Source: Brachionus plicatilis (taxonomy: Eukaryota > Rotifera > Eurotatoria > Ploima > Brachionidae). Taken from it: a stretch of 64,000 bases of DNA. The DNA is taken from assembly GCA_010279815.1 (NCBI GenBank), contig QEOQ01000353.1, positions 252,768 through 316,767 of the forward strand, read 5' to 3'. Shown piece after piece: positions 53,713 to 64,000 of the stretch. How positions within the stretch are numbered: the first letter of the stretch is position 1; each line of letters begins with the position of its first letter. The notes below the pieces were generated by a model that saw only the letters and a program-made list of their open reading frames with translations, ran no database searches and was not told where the DNA came from. Made by a program: the position numbers and the translations under genes.

Positions 53713-56700
53713 ATTTGGAAAAAAAAAAAGTTAATTTTCAAAATTTTTTGATTTATTTTTTAAATTGAATAAAATTTTTCTTTAAATTTAATATAGTATT
53801 TCTGAAATTTAAAATTAAATTATTTTAAAGTGTTTTTAATTTTAAAAATTGTTAGTATTTAGCTGAGATTTATAATAAAAACTTTCAATAGAAAATAATT
53901 ATCAGATTTTCTTTACAAATTACACCCAGTCAAATTAAAAAATTTCTTAAGGAAGCTTTAGAAATACTTAATATTATCTAATGATAGAATTTTTTCTATA
54001 AATTAGATCATTTTATTCAATTAATTCATTATTGTAAAAGTTCTTTTAAAATTTTTTATTATTTTTATTATTAATATAAAATTATTAAATTAATGAAAAT
54101 AAAAATACTATAAAGAGTCAGCTTAACAATCGTTTTTCTAGTCGATTTCTTTATTTTGTTTTTATCAAATATATTATACTGAGAAAATAATGTTTTATAA
54201 TTCAGATTGTTTTTCTTTAAATTTAATTAAAAAAAATTAAGAAAGTGCAGTGCAGTTAAATAATACCCTTATCATGAGACCGGTCCAAGACTCCTTTGAG
54301 GGACATGAGACCCGACTCATTCCTAGTCATCCAAGATTAGAATCCGAATCTTTTAATACTTTTTAAAAAAGCCTCAATTCCCTTGAAACATTGCCCAATT
54401 TATTTAGAAAAAACTTAACCAGAACTGAGTCAATGAAAAGTCCCAGTTTCAGTCCCTGTCTCAGACAATTATGGGAAACGGATCATCTTTAGGTAGTACT
54501 AGGTGACACAATCAATGGTTATTTTACTTGTTTGTGAGCCCAAGTCCGAGACTCTTTTTGTGTAAAGCTTGTTTTTTATGAGTTAAAGGATGACCTCCTC
54601 TTGTCCAATTTCGAAATAATATTTCCAACAAAAGTTTAAAAAATTTGTTCGAAAATAAAAAAAGTCCAATTTCTCAAGAATTTAAGAAAAATTTTAATTT
54701 AAAAAAATATATATTGGTGAGATTTTTTATTTATTTTTGAAAAATTAAAAAAAAAAATTTAACTTAAAAGTACTAGTGTCTGATGATCAAGATAAATTTT
54801 TGACTAGTTTTTCATAAATTTCTATCTCAAAATCGAAAAAAAATGTTTTCTTTTGAAAGAATTAGAGCGATTTAAGAAAATTCCAAGCTATAAATAATCC
54901 GGAAATAAAAATAAAGGACAAAGAAAAAATATTTTAATTATAAACAAATGGAAAAAATTAAGCGGATAATAATTAGGTTCTTCAATGTAAAGAGCCATCG
55001 AGATTAATCAATATTTATTTTAAATTAATTTTTGATATAAACTAGCATTTTTAGTCTTTAAAAATAAATAAAAATTCTCATCAATTGTTTAAAGATAGAT
55101 CTTGATGAGTATCTTTAAAGTTAATTTTAGTTTTGTAATCAGTATTTAAATTCAAGTGATAAATATTTTCACAGTTTGAATAGTTTTTATGCTGAAGTTT
55201 ATCATTAATTAATTGATAAACGACATTTAATAAATGAAAATAACGATGTTTATAAAAAAAAGCTTTTTAGAAAAAGTTTCATCAATTAAAAGAGCTTTTG
55301 TTGCTTGCTTTAGTTTTCATCTTCGTTTTTTTCATTAATTGGTACCCTTTTAGCTGCAGGTGGTAGTTTTTCAAGTCAAAAAGTTTTAATATATTTTGAA
55401 TGCAAGCTAATTGAAGAGCTTCAATGTCTTTACTTCCTCTTAAAAATCTTTATCTAAAAAATTCCATTTAATAACACTGGTAAACCTTCAAAGGTTAATT
55501 TGTAGGTTTCAATAGCAAATGTATTCTAAAAATGTGCTGCAAGTTTAATTAGCCTCTTGGGTGTAAAAAAAATGATTTTAATATCCTCTAATACCAACTT
55601 TTTTATTAAAATAAAAATTGATAGAATGATAACAATATTTATCAAATGATTAAAAAGCTTATCGAGTTACTATAAATAAATTAAATTTTAGACAAAATTT
55701 TCATCATTTAAAAGTGGTATTCGTTGTTCTGCTGCGGAAAAATTAAATAAAATTTTGAAAAAAATAATTTGAAATTAATAGCAAGCAGAAAATTGTATTA
55801 AAAAAAATTTTTGGTTTTTATAATTAAATTTTCTTGCCTTTTTTTCGCTGTTATTTTTAGCTATTTGAAGTTTATGATCAAAATTTAATACAAAGACCAT
55901 TTTTTCACGTGAAAAATTTTAAAATCAAAAAATACTATAAAACTTATTTTAAAAAGTTATTTTTTTGGGCGTGATCAATTTAATTTGATCATTGACTTTT
56001 TACCAATTTTCCCTTTTTTAATCGAATTATATAAAAAAAATTAATTTAAATAAATAAAAATTTTAAAATAACAAAGACCATGAACAAGACTGATCACCAA
56101 ACCGATGATCTCACATTAGAAGATCATATCGTTGATCACTAAAATATTAATTAAGATCCCCCATTGATCTCTTACTTATATAATAAAAAAGTTTAATTAA
56201 GTGTATTGTTTTTGAAAAAACCTTCGGTGAGTGATAATTCATTAAATAAAATTACTTATATTTCACCAATTTTATTAGATGAATATGTATATTCCTTTTT
56301 TTCTTAGAATTACTTAGAAAATGTAAAAATTTAGGCAAACTGAAAATATTTTTACGTTTTTACATTTTCATATTTTAAAATTTTTTGTGCAATATTTCAA
56401 AAAATAAAAAAAAATCTTCCAAATTATTTAGTTACTAAAATTAAAAATAAAAAAATCCATGAAAAATTGCACAAAAAATGTAAAAATGCAAAATTTTCTT
56501 CATTTTGCCAAAAATTTAAATTTTTTTAAAAATCAAGTTTGATGCTAGTTATTCCAATTTTTAATCGTATCTAAAAAAGATTATTTTTTTGCCTTCCAAG
56601 GCTTTTCAATTAGAAACCAGATTACAGATCTCAGATTTTTCATCAAAATTCATACCATAATATTCTAAAGGCTATCAATTAAAGTACTGAGAAAATAAAC

Positions 56701-56755
56701 TTTCAACTTATTAATCCATTTTTTTTAATTTTTTATTTTTTTTTATTCTGGAGGA
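53713..56755. other. AT-rich intergenic region
   Basis: No gene is called. A GC-richer island at 54268-54560 is described under findings; it contains a 29-codon ATG frame (54273-54362) of unknown meaning. A palindromic segment at about 56315-56500 ('ttttacattttcatatttta' against 'aaaaatgtaaaaatgcaaaa') resembles the foldback ends at 16437. Confidence 0.4.
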
Positions 56756-57051
56756 GAATTAACTCGGTGAAACTTGGTAATTTTCTAGCTGAGTTCCAGA
56801 AAAAAAGATTTGGAACCTCAAAAATAAGTATACTTGAATTGCAACAGTGGCGCTCAGAAAGAGATAGCATCCCTGAAGAAACTGAACCAGATAAAGATTT
56901 TGTTCTCAAATTTAATCATGGTGTTGACAAGGATAAACTAAATTTTTTTAGATTGTCCATTGCAAAAAGGCGGTTACTAAGTAATATAACTAAGTATATT
57001 CATACTACGGTTAATGCCACTTATAAAGTAATTTTTTGTCGAATGAAATAA
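56756..57051 (+). pseudogene. MULE transposase fragment, N-terminal side of the core
   Basis: An open frame ending at TAA 57049-57051, without a credible start codon. The end reads 'FFRLSIAKRRLLSNITKYIHTTVNATYKV', matching the entry to the MULE catalytic core ('hxDaTYK' region), in which the first catalytic Asp normally sits just before 'aTYK'; here that position is Asn (VNATYK), so even this piece would be inactive. It complements the 31158-32927 frame, which lacks this part. It follows directly on a GAGC/GCTC-type hairpin sequence at 56746-56770. Confidence 0.6.
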
Positions 57052-57173
57052 AATTTTTGAAAATAAAATACTATTTTTGCTTTTTCTTCATTTAATTTAC
57101 TCATTTTTTTTTGGTAATTCAAAAAAACAAATTAGTCACTAAATAATTAATTTTTTTGTCAGTGAAATAATTA

Positions 57174-58155
57174 CAGTGGTTAAAGTAAAACTATATAATG
57201 GGTATGATTACATTATTTTACGTAATATTACACTAGTTTAAGTAAGTTTGGCCGAAAACGCTTACGGCCAAAAAATACTGAATTTTAGAGGAAAAAATGG
57301 AAAATTAATGAAAAATTTGAATTTTATAAAACAATTTTTGAAAAAAAAACATTACACTTCACAGTATTATGAAATTTAATACAAATTGAACAAACATTCT
57401 TCTTTTTTTGATGAATTAAAATTAAAGTAAATAAAATTTACTTAAAAAAATTCTGCAACAAAGTGCAACATACTTTGTTGCACCTTTTTTACTCAAAAAA
57501 AAATCATTATTTTCTTTTTTTTATTAAATTAAACTAATAATCAATTTAAATCTTATTGGTATCTTGTTTTTTGTCTTATTAAAACATGAGAAAAATTATT
57601 TTACGTTAAAAAAGGTGCAACAAAGTATGTTGCACTTTGTTGAAGTATTTTTTTGACTACATTTTATTTACTTTAAATTTAATTCATCAAAAAAGGAAGA
57701 GTTTTTGTTCAATTTGTATTTGAATTTCACAATACCACACTACTTTATTTAATACTTTTTTTGCATCATTTTATGTAAAATTACACAATTTAATGTAATA
57801 ATATGTAATTTTCTGTCAGATTTTTTAAATTAATGTAAATATTAGTAAAATATCTATATTTTTTTTGACAAAAGATGATTCTAAAATTAACAAAACACTT
57901 TATGCACTTAAAAATGATTCGAAAAGTGAAACAAACAAATATTTTGTATTAATAAACAAAAAAATTAAAAACAATTTCATTTTTTACTTTTATTTTGGAA
58001 ATTGTAATTTATTTAATAATCAATTCATTTTTTTTGGCTGACTTTTCTATTATTAGGCCTTTCTGCTTTTTTCCAGCGTATCAATTCGTAATATTACGTA
58101 AAATTACATAAAATTATGTTATCTTACCCATTATACAGTTAAACTTTAACCACTG
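57174..58155. mobile_element. 982-bp foldback element with arms over most of its length
   Basis: The termini CAGTGGTTAAAGTAAAACTA (57174) and the reverse complement 'agttaaactttaaccactg' (to 58155) start inverted arms that continue inward with 'acgtaatattac', 'caaattgaacaaa', 'tttgatgaattaaa' and 'gtgcaacatactttgttgca' on both sides. The innermost arms include AGTGCAACATACTTTGTTGCAC, itself palindromic. Flanks are TTA and TTT, so the target duplication may have been TTA/TA with one mutation. No ORF. A Tc1- or Harbinger-type MITE is likely. Confidence 0.8.
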
Positions 58156-58593
58156 TTTAAGCGTATTCTAAATTATCTAAATGTTATTCTAATTGTAACA
58201 CCAAAACAGCCAAGTTAGCTGATTTTTAGTTTTTTTTTTGGTAAATTTATGCTTTGGGATAAATTATAAAAATAATACCAATTAAAAAAATAAAAAATAA
58301 AATTTTTTTTTAATGATTTAAGTTAAAAAATAATAGATTGCCTTTTCGAATCAGCTAGATTACTGTTTCATTAGTGAAATCTGTTTGAAAATGAGCACTT
58401 TTTGAAAATTTTAAATCAATATAACACTAAAAAATATTTTTATGATCAGTCGTTTTTTTAACTAAATTCCAACTTCACCACAAAAATGAATATTCACAAT
58501 TTTAAATAATTAGATAAAAAAGCTTTATTTAAAATTAAATACAAAACTATCTAGAAAAATTTTGGTTTAATTATGGCTTGTGGGACAAAATTT

Positions 58594-59202
58594 TTATTTC
58601 TTCAACCAGTGCGAAGCATAGGTGTAGTATACTTGTGATGGATAATTGCATACAGAGAATCTGGCATCGAATACTAAGCCAACTGGACAGCTTCTCACAT
58701 ATGTGACGCCTGGAGTAGTGTCACATTGGATGTATCTAGATGGATCGTGTGGGAATGGATGCAAGAACAAACGAGCATGAATATTTACTGCACTGCAAGG
58801 AGTCGAGACTTGGAAAATATTCATTAGATTTGGAAAAATTTATGCTGGTAAAAAAAATTACTTATGGCACAGCTGGTGAATCGGCAAGCGTGTAATCCAC
58901 TCCATAGACCACAAGTGCCTGGACACTGAACTGGACAAGCGGCCACAGCTGAACAAGTAGAGACACTGAAAGTATAAGTTGGATAAGCATAGTACCAGTT
59001 GTAGTAGTGGTATGGGTAGGAATAATAGTTCCATACACCTTTATTTTTTTTGTTAATTTCACTTTAAAATTTTTACACGAAAAAAGTTCTTACCATTTTT
59101 TGTTTCGCCACCAAAATTGGTAATATTGACACTGGCGGCTTCTACGCTCAAGAAGCTGCACAAATAGAATAGACACACTAGGGCTACTAATTTTTTGTTC
59201 AT
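58594..59202 (-). CDS. Secreted chitin-binding (peritrophin-type) protein
   Basis: Three minus-strand exons, 59094-59202, 58862-59038 and 58594-58808, with phases that match; introns of 55 and 53 nt; 166 residues. A signal peptide (1-22) is followed by a Tyr/Trp-rich stretch (39-58), a first cysteine cluster (C65, C71, C75, C79, C88, C93) and a C-terminal chitin-binding type-2 (CBM14) domain with C100, C124, C136 and C149 and the family's aromatic core ('RYIQC', 'CPVGLVFDARFSVCNYP'). Such proteins coat chitin in cuticle, gut lining or mouthparts. The first cluster resembles a degenerate or partial second domain. A TATA box lies about 60 nt upstream. Both short introns are typical of small genes in this window. 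Confidence 0.88.
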
Positions 59203-59263
59203 TTTTTGACTGCTGCTTTTATTAAGATTTGTTTTTGAATGAAAATTAGATTGAAACTGTCAG

Positions 59264-59273
59264 CCTTTTTATA
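59264..59273 (-). promoter_or_regulatory. TATA box of the chitin-binding protein gene
   Basis: On the minus strand TATAAAAAGG is followed by 'ctgacagtttcaatc', where an arthropod-like initiator could lie, and the ATG 62 nt downstream. Spacing is as expected for a TATA-driven, highly expressed secretory gene. Confidence 0.55.
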
Positions 59274-59299
59274 ACAAGAGATAAAGCTGTTGTTTAGCA

Positions 59300-62200
59300 A
59301 TAAGACAACGAAATGAGCATTTTGCCTAAAAGGCGACATTTAATCAAGGATTTTATCCAAAAGTTTCTTTTTACTATTCAATATTAAAAAGGTAAATGCT
59401 TTATGGAATGACATTATAGTAAGTTTTTCGACCTTTTAGTTTTTAAAATTGAAAATGTAGTACAATATAAAGTTTATTTAATTTAAAAAGGTTTTTCGTT
59501 TGATATTTTTGAATAAATAATGAAAATAAGAAATTTAAAAAGTTTTATTTTTTGTATTAATCTTTTTTAAGATGTCAATTTTTGCCAAAACTATAAATAT
59601 TGGTACAAATTTTTAAATTTGCGTTTGCTACAAAATTTTAAAACAAAATTCACCTATTTTATTTTTTAAGAGAATAGAAAATAATTTTTTTTTTCTTTTA
59701 ACATTAATTTTATAATTTTTAAATTAAATTTTTTGTACAAAATTTAAAATTAGCATTTGACTTGAAAGATTAAAAATTTTCTTAGTTTGAATTCAGCAAT
59801 CGTTTTTAGAAATTAAAAAACATTTATTTATTTTTATTTTAGAATTTTTTTGCATGAAAAAAATTTATTTTCAGTCGACGATAAAAAAATTATTTTTTTC
59901 ATGCAAAAAAATTTTTATTTTATTCCTGGCATTTTTCTTAGTTTTTAGTTCACAGTTTTGAGAAAAATAAACCCTAATGTTATAAGATTTTTTATTATAA
60001 AATAATCACTCATTAATAAAATTTAAAATGTCTCAATTAATAAATTTTAATCTTTCTTTGTTAAATTTAAAAAGTAATATTTTAATATTTATAACTCTTT
60101 TTTTATTTTGAACAAAAATGCTATAAACTAAATAAACTTATCGTTTAAATAAATTAGCATTTTAAAAAAATTTTACTTCTTTTTTTTGTTCGTTTATTGA
60201 GTTGAAAATTTTGAAAATCGATTTTTTGAAGATCAATAAATACTTTTTATTTTTATAAAAAAAGCTAACAATAAAATACTTAAATTTTAAGTGCCATAAT
60301 GATTTTTGCTCATTGAAGCCACTGTTTTTACTTGATTATTAAAATTTCCTTTTAAATAAAAATTATCTTTCTATTAGAAAAAAGCTTGCTTTAAATGATG
60401 ACAAAAAAATATGATAAAAAATTTTGCTATGGCTGGGGTCCATCGATACAATCCAATCTGTTTTTGTCTTTGCCGGATAGGCATTCTAATTTCTAAATAG
60501 ACGTTTATCAAAAATCAAAGATTATCATTCAAAAAAATTCAAAATAAAGTAGATTGAAATTTTATTTAAATATTTAAATGTTATACAAACAATAAATTTG
60601 TGTAAAAATTAAATCCAAATTATGCATATTGGATTTTATTTTAATAAATAAATGAAATACATATTTTTAGGGTAAACAAAGAGCGATATTTTTGTACCGA
60701 GGTAAAAATTTAAATGTGTTCATTTATGAAAGTCTTTGAAGATTGAAGCAAGGTCCTAAAGCTAAGCTGATAATCTTGTGTGAAGGCTTATTAATTTTAC
60801 ATGAGATTTATCCAGATTTATCCATTATATATGGACGCAATTTTTTTCTTTTAAATAAGAGACAATTTTTTAGGATTCAATTTTTGAGAAAAACTTAAAT
60901 TTCAAAATTTTTCTATTTGTCTGTATAATAACTCTTTCTAGTTGGTATGTGTAAGATTTCAGTTGCATAAACCTATCAAATATGAATTTTAAATATAATA
61001 AATAAAAAAAATATAAACTAATGTTTGAAAATATTCTTAAGAAATTAAAAATTGGAGTGATTCCAAATATAATTTAAATTTAAAAAATAAATTCAATTAT
61101 TAAATTCGCAATACGCATATTGTTTAAAAGAGTTTTTTTATTGATTCAAAGCGAATATTAAAAATTACTAAAAATTAAAAGACATATTTTATTTGAATAA
61201 TTAATACAATTCTAGAATTTGATTAAAATTAATTTTGCTGATTTTTTAATTTTTAATTAAATGCAAATTTTTTTTTCTTCAACTAATGTAAATATAACTT
61301 ATTCATTTATAATTCTACGGAGTTAATGAAAAAAAATTTTTTGGAATAAAATTGATAAAATGGCGGATAGTTGCACGTAATTTTGTATTTCAAAAATTTT
61401 TCAAATTTTTTTTCAATTAATAAAAAAAATTTTGTGGTTATATTTGAAAAATGCTTGGATATTTTAATTTTATATAAGTAAATAAAAAAACATTTTTTTA
61501 ACTTAATAAAAATTGGCATAAATCGAATATTAAAAATTACTGAAAATAAAAAGATATTGATAATTTAAATAATTAATTTTATTCCAGTTTTTGCTTGCAA
61601 TTTGGAATCTGATTTTTTTTCAATTCAACTGAATTTATTTTTAGTTCGAAATTTTTAGAAAAAAAAAATTCTCACATTTTTTTTAATAGTGTAAAAAATA
61701 TTTGAAAAAATTTTTGAAATAATATCAGCAATATTATTTGAAATATTTATTGCAATATTTTATTTTTTTTTAAATGCAAAGACTAAAATTTTTGCTTTTT
61801 TTCTAATTGATCAAATTTTTTATAGTATGTTTAAAAAAAAATTAAATTAAAAATTTCAAACAGAATTTTATTTTTATAAAAAGTTAAATAAAAAATTTTT
61901 GGTTCTATTTCATTATTTTTTTTTAAGTATGTAAAAATATTTTTGATATTATTTCAAAAATTTCTTGCATTACTTTTTTTTTCTTTAACAGTCAAGATTT
62001 AAACACTCGGTATTATTTCATTGATTGATCATATTTTTTTTAGCTGAGTAAAAAAACATTTTTTGGTATCATTTCAAAAATTATTACATTTTTTTAAAAA
62101 CGGCCAAAATAAAAATTTTTGCTTTTGTTTCTTTAAAGGATCAGATTTTTCTGATTTTGAAAAAAAGATCTTATTATTATTTCAAAAAAAAGTTAAATAA

Positions 62201-63096
62201 AAAATTTTTGGTTCTATTTCATTAATTGTTTTTTTTAAGTATGTAAAAATATTTATTGATATTATTTCAAAATATTCTCGCATTATTTTTTTTTTAAATA
62301 GTCAGGATTAAAACTCTTGGTATTATTTCATTAATTGATCATATTCTTTTCTGATTTTGCAAAAAAGATTTTGAGTTTATTTTTTAAAACAAGTTAAAAT
62401 AGAAAAATTTTTGTTTTATTTAATTTATTGATCGTATATTTTTTTAGGTGAGTAAAAAATATATTTTGGTATCATTTCAAAAAATTATTGTATTTTTTTT
62501 ATAAACAGCCAAAATAAAAATTTTTTCTTTTGTGATCAGATTTTTCTGATTTTGAAAAAAACATCTTAGATAAAAAATTATTTGGTTTTATTCCGATTAT
62601 TGCACAAATTTTTTTTTCAATTAAACAAAACTATTAATTTTGATTATATTTTTAAAAAAGTTAAATAGCAAACTTTTCTAACTATTTCCAAAATGGAGAC
62701 AGCAGGCAAAAATTGTATACTTTTAAAAAATTTTTATTTTAATTGTTGAAATAATTAAAAAAAAAAAAATTTTTTTCATTTTATTGTGACACATAGAAAA
62801 ACAAGAAAAAAATTAAGCGTGCAATAATTAATGAAAAAAAGGTGACGACAATCAGACAAAAATCGTGTCGCCTCATACAAAAATTGTAGACAAATCAAAC
62901 ATGCACACAAAATGCGTATTTATAAAGTGCATTCATATTTTCATTTAGAATATTTATATAAAATACCCTCGATCCGGTCGGGCATCATAGAATTCATAAA
63001 TTTTTCAACAAAATCCAAAACTTACACGTTCAGCGCGATCACTCTTCCAAACTTGCACTTTCTTTCACCTTTTTGCACACATTTAAAAGCAACAAA
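59300..63096. other. AT-rich desert with tandem repeats
   Basis: No gene. From about 61610 to 62640 diverged tandem repeats occur: 'gttaaataaaaaatttttgg' at 61883 and 62194 (period about 311), 'ggtatcatttcaaaaa' near 62067 and 62468, 'tctgattttgaaaaaaa' near 62151 and 62547. They look like a higher-order array of 'tttcaaaaa' and 'aattgatcatatt' words. Confidence 0.5.
59833..59923. repeat. Long hairpin with TTTTTTTGCATGAAAAAA arms
   Basis: The left arm 'atttttttgcatgaaaaaaa' and right arm 'tttttttcatgcaaaaaaat' are separated by about 30 nt containing 'cagtcgacgat'. Arms are about 35 nt with few mismatches. Probably a small MITE. Confidence 0.6.
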
Positions 63097-63147
63097 ATGG
63101 CGAGCCGAGCGCAACTGAACGCAGGCCGGCCCCTCTTCTCCTCCTAA
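63097..63147 (+). other. Upstream ORF, 16 codons
   Basis: ATG at 63097 ('acaaaatggcg', a good context) starts a 16-codon frame ending TAA 63145-63147, in a CpG-containing block (63040-63150) 90-140 nt before the main start. A likely 5' UTR intron acceptor ('ttatatttatag') at about 63200 may remove or separate it. It could also be the first coding exon if spliced, but the stop argues against that. Confidence 0.4.
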
Positions 63148-63237
63148 TTTCTCTTCTTTCGCTCCAAATCTAATTCTAATAATAAATATTATATTTATAG
63201 ATAAGTCGTGTGTTCATTTTGAATGAATTAGAGCGAA

Positions 63238-63919
63238 ATGTCCGAAAACACAGAAAAAAAAGCAGAGTCTCAGACAAGCGAGGTCACAGCCCCGATAGTG
63301 GAGGAGCCGGAGAAGCAGGCGGCCACTGAGCCCAAGACAGAAGAGGTCAAGAGCGATGAGCCGGAGGCCAAGGTCGAACAAGTCAAAGAGCACATTGAAG
63401 TGGTGCCCTCAGACGCCCCGCTCAACGTCACACAAAAAATTCAACACGCTGAGCACAGCGAGAAGCGGCAAGAGGCCGGCCACGCTGAGTCCGCCACCCA
63501 GGAGAGCAAAAGCAAAGAGTCCACGGTGGAGGTGACGGTCAACGACCAGTCGCTCAAAGTAGAGACCAAGTCGGAGCAGACTACTAGTGAGGAAAAGACC
63601 GAGGACAAGGTGGTGACTAAGAGGACGACCCGGGGTCGGGTCTCGAGGACCGCTAAGGCCGGCGATGCCGTCTCCACCGAGTCAGTTGAAGTGGTCGAGG
63701 AGAAAAAGCCTGTCGAGCAAAAGGTCGAAGAGCAGCAGGCTACACCCGAGGGGGTTGAGGTGGAGACCCCCAAGAGGGGTCGTGGTAGACAGCCAAAAAG
63801 AAAAGCGTCTACGCCACCTGAAAAAAAAGAGACAAAAAAGACAAAAGTTGAGTCTCCACTTAAAAAAGATGAAACTGAACATGAACTCAAAGAGGATGAC
63901 GAAGCCAATAAAGATGTCC
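63238..63919 (+). CDS. First coding exon of an acidic AT-hook-like nuclear protein (continues beyond window)
   Basis: ATG at 63238 opens 227 codons, very rich in Glu, Lys, Thr, Val and Ser, to a GTAAGT donor at 63920 (phase 1); the frame then runs into intron-like T-rich DNA. It has an AT-hook-like core R-G-R-G-R-Q-P-K-R-K (about 180-189; Q replaces the usual P) and a second basic patch 'TKRTTRGRVSRT' (127-138), followed by a Lys-rich, nuclear-localisation-like stretch (186-203). The remainder is predicted to be disordered. Chromatin architectural or transcription-elongation proteins have such N-termini, but the diagnostic domain would lie in later exons outside the window. Composition is much GC-richer than the surroundings. 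Confidence 0.8.
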
Positions 63920-64000
63920 GTAAGTTAAAGAATAAATTTTTTTTTTTAGAAATAAAATTTTTTTTCTTCGTTATTTAATATTTAACAAATTGAAATTTTT

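Noticed and set aside
1..64000. CRISPR arrays, bacterial operons, tRNA or rRNA genes
   Set aside because: No regularly spaced repeats, no ribosome-binding sites and no tRNA- or rRNA-like GC-rich folds were seen; the window is eukaryotic.

Overview
The window is strongly AT-rich eukaryotic DNA: few genes, spread among long poly-A/T-rich deserts and many mobile-element remains. An eyes absent (EYA) gene with a transactivation-type N-terminus, a protocadherin-like receptor and secreted chitin-binding and cysteine-rich proteins mark it as a metazoan, most likely an invertebrate. Introns are either tiny (44 and 51 nt seen) or swollen to kilobases by repeats. Together with LINE, MULE and pogo/Tigger remnants this fits a compact AT-rich invertebrate such as a rotifer, but the species cannot be fixed from the sequence alone.

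Layout. 1-8.7 kb: decayed Tc1-like transposase (-), a DEDDy 3'-5' exonuclease gene (+), a single-exon cadherin gene (-), an assembly gap (7023-7603) and two LINE reverse-transcriptase tails. 11.1-20.1 kb: a 14-exon RBM5/RBM10-type splicing regulator (-), reconstructed here to 764 codons with every splice phase consistent; its long introns hold palindromic elements. 20.1-22.9 kb: a divergently placed TMEM165/GDT1-type transporter (+) whose 5' end is present three times. 24.6-25.6 kb: OSGEP/KAE1 (+). 25.6-35 kb: accessory zone with a solo LTR, an internally deleted Tigger element, a MULE transposase with SWIM and PHD fingers, a LINE fragment and a TIR element carrying an AT-hook ORF. 35.6-38.7 kb: EYA (-, 3 exons), with diverged tandem repeats and a non-repetitive, GC-richer block upstream that looks regulatory. 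41.2-45.1 kb: nested transposons, including an element with 8-bp target duplication carrying a C2H2 mini-ORF, then a complete small LTR retroelement with identical 203-bp LTRs. 45-53 kb: mostly empty; LINE fragment and one weak small gene. 53.4-53.7 kb: a two-exon secreted cysteine-rich peptide gene. 56.7-59.2 kb: MULE fragment, a 982-bp foldback element and a three-exon secreted chitin-binding protein. 59.2-63 kb: AT desert with tandem repeats. 63.2 kb to the end: first coding exon of an acidic, AT-hook-like nuclear protein that continues beyond the window.

The genes do not form a pathway: they are ordinary housekeeping (OSGEP, RBM, GDT1) and developmental (EYA, cadherin) genes. The unusual content is the density and nesting of young and old mobile elements, the reuse of DNA-binding mini-ORFs inside non-autonomous elements, the triplicated GDT1 head, and the orphan secreted peptide.
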